Source: Bacteroidales bacterium UBA3289 (GTDB lineage Bacteria > Bacteroidota > Bacteroidia > Bacteroidales > UBA932). Taken from it: a stretch of 8,374 bases of DNA. Location: assembly GCA_002361625.1 (NCBI GenBank), contig DETL01000001.1, forward strand, positions 1 through 8,374. The letters run 5' to 3'. The notes under the pieces were generated by a model. That model saw only the letters and a program-made list of their open reading frames with translations. It ran no database searches and was not told the DNA's origin. Shown piece after piece: positions 1-5,760 of the stretch (positions are counted from its first letter, which is position 1; the number at the start of each line of letters is the position of its first letter). Position numbers and translations under genes: made by a program.

Positions 1-568
1 TTTGATTTCCAGAACCATATCTTCACGGTCGATTATGTCGCCCGCGTCATCGAAACCCTTCGTGACCGCGCCACTTTCGTCGCCGATTTCTGGGACATCG
101 CCCCGTACCTGTTCATCGCCCCTGCCGACTACGAGGCCTTCGGCGTGAAGGCCGGCGCCGCCGTGAACGACAAGCCGGCGGACCCGCGCCGCGCCGCCGA
201 TCCGCGTGCCAAGGTCTATGACGATGCGGCCACGGCTCCCTTCCTCGCAAAGGACGTGGACAAGTTCTGGAAACCCGACTGGTACGAGTACTGCTTCGAA
301 GTGTGCCAGCACATCACGGGCCGCGAATTCGGCTTCGACGACCTGGAAGTCTACCGCGGCACCCTGGAAGTCCCGGCCCTGGAGACAGGAGCTCGAGGAC
401 TACATCAAGATGCGCGAGTATCCGATGGGCAAGGTGATGAACAGCCTGCGGCTCGCCCTCACGGGCAGCGCCTCCGGCCTGGGCATTGCCGCCATCATTT
501 CGCTCATCGGCCGCAAGGAATTCGCCCGCCGCATGACCTTCATCGCCGAGCGGCTGGGACGCATCTAG
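1..568 (+). CDS. gltX: Glutamyl-tRNA synthetase, C-terminal part, with a frameshift
   Basis: This is the 3' end of a class I glutamyl-tRNA synthetase, the cytoplasmic enzyme that charges tRNA-Glu; the catalytic Rossmann domain lies left of the window. Frame 1 reads the anticodon-binding region (residues such as ATFVADFWDIAPYLF and KDVDKFWKPDWYE) up to about 384. The family-typical ending (EYPMGKVMNSLRLALTG, then GLGIAAIISLIGRKEFARR) continues in frame 2 to a TAG at 566-568. Reading GAG, skipping the A at 385, then CAG GAG CTC joins the two frames, so one extra base explains the break. If translated unshifted, the protein would run on to about 699 with an unrelated tail. An Ala/Asp/Pro-rich stretch at about 136-249 looks like a lineage-specific insertion. 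The identity is secure. Whether the shift is real, a sequencing or assembly error, or a recoding site cannot be decided here. Confidence 0.88.
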
Positions 569-600
569 TGCACGTCTTTCCTGGCCGCATGACCCTGGTT

Positions 601-714
601 ATGCGTCGAATGGATATTCTTGAGATTCACGACTTTACGCAAAAGTACCCGGTTGTTTTTAACCGGGTACTATTGTATAACTACATAAGTATCAATTAGT
701 TCCATTCTACGCAT
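601..714. repeat. 114-bp imperfect palindrome between gltX and truB
   Basis: The arms 601-657 and 658-714 are reverse complements at 39 of the 54 positions outside the 6-nt loop. The outermost 14 bp (601-614, ATGCGTCGAATGGA, against 701-714) match at 13 positions, and the innermost 11 bp (644-654 against 661-671) match perfectly. Both share exactly the same centre (657.5), so they form one structure and not two chance repeats. Similarity stops sharply outside 601 and 714. The right arm covers the last codons and the stop of truB. The region is AT-rich compared with the genes around it. It could be a palindromic mobile repeat or an extended two-way terminator; no second copy was seen in the window. 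Confidence 0.8.
641..671 (-). terminator. Probable intrinsic terminator of the kinase-rpiB-truB operon
   Basis: A perfect 11-bp stem, AGTACCCGGTT (644-654) with AACCGGGTACT (661-671), closes a 6-nt loop. On the minus strand the stem is followed by a short T run (TTTT including the last stem base), 36 nt after the truB stop codon. On the plus strand it lies 75 nt after the gltX stop but is followed by ATTG, so termination of gltX is possible but weaker. It is the core of the larger palindrome at 601-714. Confidence 0.65.
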
Positions 715-1588
715 CCGACAGGAGGGACAGCACTTGCTCCATCGTCAAGGCCTCCTGCAAGGTGAAATCGCCCGTCCGGGTGCGGACGAGGCTCGACAGG
801 TGCGCGCCGGAGCCCAGGGCCTCGCCGAGGTCGCGGGCGAAGGCGCGGATGTACGTACCTTTGGAGCAGGCGATCCGCACCGTCGCCGTCGGGAGTCCCA
901 TCCCCGACGTATCCGCCACGTTGATCCGGGAGGAAGCACTCGACCGTGCTTTATCCGCCGAACCTTCGCGGACTAAAACTCCGGAGGCGGATGCCGGATC
1001 AAAACCTAGCAACTCCAAATCAGAGATGGTGATACGGCTGCGGTGGAGGGTTTCCAGGGCGGCGGCGTCAAAGTCGGGGTCCAGGTCGCCGCGCTGGGAC
1101 TTCCGGTAGAGTTTCCGGGCCAGTTCGTAGGCGCGGACGCCATCGACGGACTTGGCGCTGAAAAGAGGCGCAATCTGTTCCTGGGGGCCCAAGAAGCCCT
1201 TCAGGGCCTCCCGGACTGCCTCCTCCGTAATATGCTCATACGGGAAGGTCCGGTCCACCTCTTTCTCCAGGTCGTAAGACGGCGTAGTAGCGCCGAAGCG
1301 GATACCGGCGACGTATTCCTTGTCGTGGTCCTGGAATTCCTGCGCCCGCTTGCAGGCCGCGCCGATGCATACGAGGAGCACCCCCGTCGCCAGGGGATCC
1401 AGCGTCCCGGCATGCCCTACCTTCAGGTTCTTCTTCCGGAAGTGCCTGAAAGCCGCAAACTTGACCTTCCGGATGACATCGGCCGATGTCCATCGGTAGG
1501 GTTTGTCGATGGGGATGACGATACCGGAAGGATAATCGGCGATGTCGTGCGAGAGGATCGCTCCCGGAGCCGGCTGGAAAACGCTCAT
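707..1588 (-). CDS. truB: tRNA pseudouridine-55 synthase TruB
   Basis: TruB isomerises uridine 55 in the T-loop of tRNAs to pseudouridine. The 293-residue protein has the catalytic motif GHAGTLDPLATG with the nucleophile Asp64, the substrate-loop region (DKEYVAGIRFGATTPSYDLE, about 89-108), and the C-terminal signature SKGTYIRAFARDLG (about 242-255). The start is the ATG that overlaps the rpiB stop as ATGA, which indicates translational coupling as the last gene of a three-gene operon. Two stretches look longer than usual for the family: about 160-183, and especially about 203-231, a Ser/Ala/Gly-rich segment just before the conserved strand leading to KGTYIR. The DNA of that second segment is rich in short inverted repeats and uses codons such as TTA, AAA and GCA. 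The stop codon lies inside the right arm of the 114-bp palindrome. Function is well supported, as all key motifs are intact. Confidence 0.95.
   Translation of the reverse strand: MSVFQPAPGAILSHDIADYPSGIVIPIDKPYRWTSADVIRKVKFAAFRHFRKKNLKVGHAGTLDPLATGVLLVCIGAACKRAQEFQDHDKEYVAGIRFGATTPSYDLEKEVDRTFPYEHITEEAVREALKGFLGPQEQIAPLFSAKSVDGVRAYELARKLYRKSQRGDLDPDFDAAALETLHRSRITISDLELLGFDPASASGVLVREGSADKARSSASSRINVADTSGMGLPTATVRIACSKGTYIRAFARDLGEALGSGAHLSSLVRTRTGDFTLQEALTMEQVLSLLSDA
896..1002 (-). repeat. Palindrome-rich segment overlapping an in-frame insertion in truB
   Basis: This part of truB encodes about residues 196-231, including the segment that seems extra compared with the family. It contains a perfect 9-bp inverted repeat (TTGATCCGG at 921-929 and CCGGATCAA at 994-1002), a hairpin AAGCAC/GTGCTT (934-939 and 946-951), two copies of ATCCGCC (911-917 and 953-959) with one inverted copy GGCGGAT (986-992), and the palindrome CTCCGGAG (979-986). 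Such density inside a coding sequence resembles coding palindromic elements known from some bacteria, but that origin is an inference; GC-rich coding DNA can produce some of these matches by chance. Confidence 0.45.
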
Positions 1589-2016
1589 CGGCAGGGCATC
1601 TTGTCGATGCGGCGCTGGTGGCGGCCGCCTTCGAAGGAGGTGTCGAGCCAGGTGCGGACGATGCTGGAGGCGGTCCGGTACGGGATGAAGCGGGCCGGGA
1701 GGACGAGGACGTTCGCATTGTTGTGGGCCTTCACCAGACGGCCCACCTCGGAGGACCAGGCCAGGCCGGCCCGGATGCCCTGGTGCTTGTTCAGGGTGAT
1801 GGCCATGCCGTTGCCGGTACCGCAGAGGGCGATGCCCAGCTCCACTTCCCCGCCCTCGACCGCCTGCGCGAGGCGGTGCGCAAAGTCGGGATAGTCACAG
1901 CTCACTTCCGTGTCCGTTCCGTAATTGACAACCTCGATGCCGCGCTCCCGCAGCATCTTCATCAGTTTGTTCTTGTACTCCACGCCGGCGTGGTCGTTGC
2001 AGATTCCGATTTTCAT
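1585..2016 (-). CDS. rpiB: Ribose-5-phosphate isomerase B
   Basis: RpiB interconverts ribulose 5-phosphate and ribose 5-phosphate in the cytoplasmic pentose phosphate pathway. The 143-residue product matches the RpiB/LacAB family in length and motifs: an N-terminal strand with NDHAG (Asp8, His9), CDYPDFAH at 40-47, the active-site loop CGTGNGM with the expected catalytic Cys65, and the conserved stretch RAGLAWSSEVGRLVKAHNNANVLVLPAR with His98. The ATG at 2014-2016 overlaps the stop of the upstream kinase gene as ATGA, and its own stop overlaps the truB start in the same way. The reading frame is open further upstream, but that part is antisense-like, Arg/Pro-rich, and overlaps the kinase gene, so this start is preferred. 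Reading is confident; the link between this sugar-phosphate enzyme and its operon partners is not evident. Confidence 0.93.
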   Translation of the reverse strand: MKIGICNDHAGVEYKNKLMKMLRERGIEVVNYGTDTEVSCDYPDFAHRLAQAVEGGEVELGIALCGTGNGMAITLNKHQGIRAGLAWSSEVGRLVKAHNNANVLVLPARFIPYRTASSIVRTWLDTSFEGGRHQRRIDKMPCR

Positions 2017-3095
2017 ATTGTAATAGCGTTTTTGCACACCCGGACCGCTTCCTCGTCGGGACGGCACCGGAGGCGGTAACAGGGAACGGTCATGGCGACC
2101 CGTTCGACGGTAGGGACCAGGAGGTCCATGATGCCGTGGTTCCACCGGATGGTGGACACGGCGGCGATGACGCTGGCATAGGCCTGGAGGGGTTCCAGGC
2201 GCTCGATCCGGTTCTCCGGGTACTGTTCCAGGCGGACGAGGGCGCCGACAGGCGCTACGACGTTCCGGTAGCACAGCGTCTTGCCGCTCCACGGCGAACC
2301 GTACACGCGGAAACCGCCGTCCTCATACCGGATGACGGGATTGTCGTCGTTCATCAGGTCGGAGCCGGGCACATGGTCATGCCACAGGCGGCTGTGGGTA
2401 CTCTTACCGGTGCCGCTTACTCCGAAGAACAGGTTTCCACGCCCTTCGTACCGCGTCACGGAAGCGTGCAGGAGCAGGGTTCCGAGTCCGGCGGTCGCAA
2501 AGGTATATTGGATCATCAGGGAGGTGTTCAGCTGGAACAGCGTCGTGCGTCCGCCCACGCCGGGGGCAGGATAATAGTGTCCCTCGCGGTACCCTTCCTC
2601 CATCACGAAATACCCGGCCCGGTGCTCCCGGTCCAGCATGTAGTCGTAAATGGTCTTTCCTTCAAACAGATACCCGTGGTAGAAAGGAGGGACGTCCTCC
2701 ACCGCCGTAACCAGCGTCCAGCCGGGACGCGTGGCCTCGAAGCCCTCGGGGATGCCCGTATGGACCGTGAGGGTGAACAGCGGTTCTCCGTCCGGGACCT
2801 CGAAAGGGGCGTACTGCAGGAAATCCAGCGCATGCCGGAAAGCGTCCCGCTCCCCCGCATCCATCGCATCCCACCGCGCCCGGGTCATGGCTTCCTTTCC
2901 CATGAGTTCCTCATTGACAGAAAGCTGTTCCACCCGGTCCGCCGGGACCGTTTCCACGCCGATGTCCTCACCTCTCCGAAGCCGCTCCACCAGGTCCACC
3001 TGTTTCTCATTCAAGGCCTTGAAGGTCCACGGCTCCTCCAGTCGCACCTCCACGGTGTGGCCGCCGATCCGGTATCGCTTGCATTCCACGTTCAT
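2013..3095 (-). CDS. HprK-like P-loop kinase of unknown substrate
   Basis: The 360-residue protein carries an HPr-kinase/PEPCK-like nucleotide-binding domain in its C-terminal half. Visible motifs are LLLHASV (His210, as in HprK), a Walker A loop GVSGTGKST (225-233), an acidic pair in LMNDDNP (Asp250, Asp251) and a second glycine-rich loop GSPWSGKT (266-273). The N-terminal 200 residues have no motif I recognise; no signal peptide or membrane segment is visible, so it is probably cytoplasmic. Close relatives in Bacteroidota are often annotated as HprK-related kinase or phosphoenolpyruvate carboxykinase; I infer a protein or small-molecule kinase without a known target, and not a true HPr kinase of a sugar phosphotransferase system. 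It is the first gene of an operon with rpiB and truB (ATGA overlap to rpiB). The start MNVECKRY follows a promoter-like CATCTTTG by 6 nt, and the open frame upstream of it is antisense to the fucosidase gene. Confidence 0.8.
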   Translation of the reverse strand: MNVECKRYRIGGHTVEVRLEEPWTFKALNEKQVDLVERLRRGEDIGVETVPADRVEQLSVNEELMGKEAMTRARWDAMDAGERDAFRHALDFLQYAPFEVPDGEPLFTLTVHTGIPEGFEATRPGWTLVTAVEDVPPFYHGYLFEGKTIYDYMLDREHRAGYFVMEEGYREGHYYPAPGVGGRTTLFQLNTSLMIQYTFATAGLGTLLLHASVTRYEGRGNLFFGVSGTGKSTHSRLWHDHVPGSDLMNDDNPVIRYEDGGFRVYGSPWSGKTLCYRNVVAPVGALVRLEQYPENRIERLEPLQAYASVIAAVSTIRWNHGIMDLLVPTVERVAMTVPCYRLRCRPDEEAVRVCKNAITI

Positions 3096-3101
3096 CGCAC
3101 A

Positions 3102-3109
3102 CAAAGATG
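3102..3109 (-). promoter_or_regulatory. Putative -7 box of the kinase operon
   Basis: On the minus strand CATCTTTG matches the Bacteroidota -7 consensus TAnnTTTG except at its first base. ATTG lies about 20 nt upstream and could serve as the -33 element (consensus TTTG). The box ends only 6 nt before the kinase ATG, so transcripts would be leaderless or nearly so. Confidence 0.5.
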
Positions 3110-3116
3110 GGCAAAA

Positions 3117-3173
3117 AAAGTGGATTATCCAATCAGGAATGCTATCTTTGCATCTATGAGAAAGTGGATTATC
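3117..3173 (+). repeat. 13-bp direct repeat with a palindrome, around the fucosidase promoter
   Basis: AAAGTGGATTATC occurs at 3117-3129 and again, identically, at 3161-3173, a 44-bp period or about four helical turns. The first copy is part of a perfect palindrome TGGAT-T-ATCCA (3121-3131). The second lies inside the first codons of the fucosidase gene. The -7 box at 3143-3150 sits between them. The arrangement resembles paired operator sites, but no binding protein can be assigned and the second copy may simply reflect coding sequence. Confidence 0.45.
3143..3150 (+). promoter_or_regulatory. Putative -7 box of the fucosidase-PNGase unit
   Basis: TATCTTTG is an exact match to the Bacteroidota -7 consensus TAnnTTTG. 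No clear TTTG is found 19-21 nt upstream (the sequence there is GTGG), which would fit a promoter needing an activator. The box ends 5 nt before the ATG at 3156. Confidence 0.6.
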
Positions 3174-4499
3174 GCATGCTGCCTGACGCTCGCGGCAAGC
3201 CTGCCGCTCGCAGCGCAGCGCGCCGGGGAAACCCCGGAGCAGAAGGCGGAACGGATGGAATGGTTCGACCGGGCGAAGCTCGGCATCTTCATCCACTGGG
3301 GCATCTACGCCGTGGACGGGGTGTCCGAGAGCTGGTCCTTCTACAACAACTACCTGCCTTACGACCAGTACATGGCGCAGAAGGACCGTTTCACCGCCGC
3401 ACAGTACAAACCGGCCGAATGGGCCCGGCTCATCAAGGAAAGCGGCGCCCAGTACACCGTGATCACGTCCAAGCACCATGACGGCGTAGCCCTCTGGGAC
3501 ACCAAGGCCTCCGACCTGTCCATCCCCAAGCAAACCCCTGCCGGGAAGGATGTCCTCTCCCCTTTCGTGAAGGAAATCCGCAAGCAGGGCCTCCGGCTGG
3601 GCCTTTACTACTCCCTCCTGGACTGGTCGCATCCGGACTATCCCAACTTCACCAAGACAGCCACCCGCTATGCCGTCTCGGACGATCCCGCCCGCTGGCA
3701 GCGGTTCATCGACTTTGACAAGGCGCAGCTGAAAGAGCTCTCCAAGGCCTACAAGCCGGACCTTTTCTGGTTCGACGGCGACTGGGAGCAGACGGCCGAA
3801 ACCTGGCACGCGCCCGAGATCATCGACCTCCTCACCTCGTACAACAAGAACGTCATCGTGAACTCCCGCATCCAGGGCTACGGCGACTACGGCACACCCG
3901 AGCAGGGTGTTCCGACCATCCGGCCGGAGGACCGCTGGTGGGAACTGTGCTACACCATCAACGACTCCTGGGGATTCCAGCATACAGACCTGAATTTCAA
4001 GACTCCGCAGATGGTGCTCAAGACCTTCGTGGACTGCCTGTCCATGGGCGGGAACCTCCTGCTGGACATCGGTCCCCGCGAAGACGGAACCATCCCCGAG
4101 GAAGAGGTCGCCGTCCTCCGGGAACTGGGCCGATGGACCCGCAAGCACCAGGAAGCCGTCTATCAAACCCGCGCCGGCATCCCGGCCGGACACGTTCCCG
4201 CCTACACCACGCTGAACGAAGGCGGCGACATCCTCTATGTGTACCTTCCCTACAAGCCCGTGGGCCCCGTGGAAATCAAGGGACTCATGAACCGGGTGAA
4301 CCGCGTCTGGGTCGTGGGAAGCGGCCAGATGCTCAATTACAAAGTCTATAACAAGGTTTACTGGAACGAGGTTCCGGGGCTGCTGGAGATCGATGTGCCC
4401 GAAGAGGTGCTGGATCCGGCCATCACGGTCCTCGCCATCCTGCTGGACGGGCCGGCCAAACTGTACCACGGCCCCGGCCAAGTGATCACCGCCAACTGA
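3156..4499 (+). CDS. Exported alpha-L-fucosidase, glycoside hydrolase family 29
   Basis: The 447-residue protein hydrolyses alpha-linked L-fucose from glycan ends by a retaining mechanism. Residues 1-21 form a signal peptide (MRKW, a hydrophobic core, then LPLAAQ), which also fixes the start codon and implies export to the periplasm or beyond. The GH29 barrel shows WFDRAKLGIFIHWGIY (36-51), SKHHDG (105-110, substrate-binding histidines), FWFDGDW (204-210) with Asp207 the expected nucleophile, and WWELCYTINDSWGF (261-274), which matches the family signature around WExC. A C-terminal beta-rich region (about 350-447) follows. The general acid/base and the GH29 subfamily cannot be assigned safely, so linkage preference is open. 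The gene heads a unit with a PNGase F homologue 7 bp downstream, suggesting a role in N-glycan use. All expected motifs are present and the length is typical. Confidence 0.93.
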   Translation: MRKWIIACCLTLAASLPLAAQRAGETPEQKAERMEWFDRAKLGIFIHWGIYAVDGVSESWSFYNNYLPYDQYMAQKDRFTAAQYKPAEWARLIKESGAQYTVITSKHHDGVALWDTKASDLSIPKQTPAGKDVLSPFVKEIRKQGLRLGLYYSLLDWSHPDYPNFTKTATRYAVSDDPARWQRFIDFDKAQLKELSKAYKPDLFWFDGDWEQTAETWHAPEIIDLLTSYNKNVIVNSRIQGYGDYGTPEQGVPTIRPEDRWWELCYTINDSWGFQHTDLNFKTPQMVLKTFVDCLSMGGNLLLDIGPREDGTIPEEEVAVLRELGRWTRKHQEAVYQTRAGIPAGHVPAYTTLNEGGDILYVYLPYKPVGPVEIKGLMNRVNRVWVVGSGQMLNYKVYNKVYWNEVPGLLEIDVPEEVLDPAITVLAILLDGPAKLYHGPGQVITAN

Positions 4500-4506
4500 T
4501 TCCGCC

Positions 4507-5757
4507 ATGCGTAACTATATCTTCCTTATCCTTTTGACGGTCCTTGCCGCGACCGCATGCACCCGTACGTACCGTTCCATTGGCGACACCCATATCACGG
4601 TGTTCGACCGGGCCCATGTCCAATTCCTCCCCGACAGCCTGGGCGCCTACACCGACGCCGATGCGGAAGGAATCGTCCACCTGACGAACGGACGCATCAT
4701 CCTCAAGAAGATCCAGGTTCCCGACTACAAGCGGAAGGTCGATGTGAAACTCACCGTCCGCGTGGAGTCCGACGGCGACCGCTGGGACAAGTCCGGATCG
4801 GTTTTCGTCATCCCCGCGAACGGTCCCAAGGTCAATCTCCTGTCCATCGCGAAGGGCGAGGCGAAGTTCCCCGAGGTGGATTCCACCCGGTATGAAAAGC
4901 TCATCGGCACGGTCCCCGGACCGGATTTTGAGCCTACGGTAGAACTCATGCGCTTCATGACCCCGTTCGGCGTGGGCTACTACAGCCGGCGCGATACCTC
5001 CACCTACCGTTCCCGGAAGCCCGTCTATATTGACGAATGGGCCCCCGAGGCGGTCTGGGAGGCCGATATTACGGACCTGTATCCGCTCCTGAAAGGCGAG
5101 GCCTGGGTGGGCGTGTTCATCGACACTTGGACGAAGGAAGGGTATGTCGCCAGCGTCGATATCGACATCGACGAGACGGACTGCCAGTATGAGCCGATCC
5201 CGAAGGGACATGTCACCCCGCTCGTGAACACGGTCTATTACATGGGCCAGGGGTATCCCGACATCTTTGCCAGGAAGGACCTCACGGTGGATTTCGAGTT
5301 GCCGCGTTTCGCTTCGAAAGCTGCGCTCCGCTACATCGTTACGGGCCATGGAGGACACTCCGAGGGCGATGAGTTCACCCAGCAGGAAAACATCCTCTCC
5401 CTGGACGGGGAAACCGTCCTGGATTTCACGCCCTGGCGCACGGACTGTTCTTCCTTCCGGCGGTTCAATCCGACTTCCGGCATCTGGTATCTCCGCAACG
5501 GACAGCCTGTCGTCACCCGGCGGAACGGCCCCCGCACCCCGCTGAGCCCCGACGACGTCATCCGGGAAATCGCCTCTTCCGACCTCTCCCGTTCCGGCTG
5601 GTGCCCGGGTTCGCAGGCGGAGCCGCATGACATCCCGCTGGGAGAACTCGCGGCCGGCATGCACCGGTTCACCATCTCGATCCCCGGGGCGCAGGCCATC
5701 GACGGGGACAAGATGAATCACTGGCTCGTATCGGCCTATCTCGTCTGGGAAGAATAA
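4507..5757 (+). CDS. PNGase F family lipoprotein (peptide-N-glycosidase-like)
   Basis: The 416-residue protein resembles PNGase F, an amidase that cuts N-glycans from asparagine. Both beta-sandwich halves are recognisable: about 30-225 with RWDKSGSVFV (92-101), ELMRFMTPFGVG (146-157) and FIDTWTKEG (204-212), and about 255-416 with VTGHGGHSEGDEF (278-290) and SRSGWCPG (361-368). Alignment by eye to Elizabethkingia PNGase F pairs its catalytic Asp60 with Asp94 and Glu206 with Glu289; Glu118 is replaced by Asp206. His281 stands where PNGase F has Trp191. Loops at about 104-143 and 158-178 are longer than in PNGase F. The N-terminus (MRNYIFLILLTVLAATAC) looks like a lipoprotein signal with Cys18, although Ala at -3 is atypical. 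No acidic surface-export signal follows the Cys. It lies 7 bp after the fucosidase gene. Family membership is well supported; activity is inferred. Confidence 0.85.
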   Translation: MRNYIFLILLTVLAATACTRTYRSIGDTHITVFDRAHVQFLPDSLGAYTDADAEGIVHLTNGRIILKKIQVPDYKRKVDVKLTVRVESDGDRWDKSGSVFVIPANGPKVNLLSIAKGEAKFPEVDSTRYEKLIGTVPGPDFEPTVELMRFMTPFGVGYYSRRDTSTYRSRKPVYIDEWAPEAVWEADITDLYPLLKGEAWVGVFIDTWTKEGYVASVDIDIDETDCQYEPIPKGHVTPLVNTVYYMGQGYPDIFARKDLTVDFELPRFASKAALRYIVTGHGGHSEGDEFTQQENILSLDGETVLDFTPWRTDCSSFRRFNPTSGIWYLRNGQPVVTRRNGPRTPLSPDDVIREIASSDLSRSGWCPGSQAEPHDIPLGELAAGMHRFTISIPGAQAIDGDKMNHWLVSAYLVWEE

Positions 5758-5760
5758 GCC

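Noticed and set aside
569..699. Continuation of the frame-1 gltX reading as an independent or longer protein to about 699
   Set aside because: After about 385 this frame has Arg/His/Gln-rich sequence without family similarity, while the conserved GltX ending is in frame 2. The tail simply reads through the palindrome.
601..714. Integron attC site or chromosome dimer resolution (dif) site
   Set aside because: The palindrome has a suitable size for attC but lacks the RYYYAAC and GTTRRRY core sites at its ends, and no integrase or cassette is present. It does not resemble the 28-bp dif layout.
1043..1894. Long plus-strand open frame opposite truB and rpiB
   Set aside because: It is antisense to two genes with intact catalytic motifs, has no recognisable domain, and such frames are common opposite GC-rich coding sequence.
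3096..4508. Minus-strand frame extending the kinase upstream across the fucosidase gene, making an 831-residue protein
   Set aside because: The upstream part is antisense to a complete GH29 gene and has no domain. The kinase-like sequence and promoter box both favour the start at 3095.
4486..5721. 411-residue minus-strand open frame opposite the PNGase F homologue
   Set aside because: The plus strand encodes a recognisable family with signal peptide and active-site motifs; the antisense product is a codon-bias shadow.
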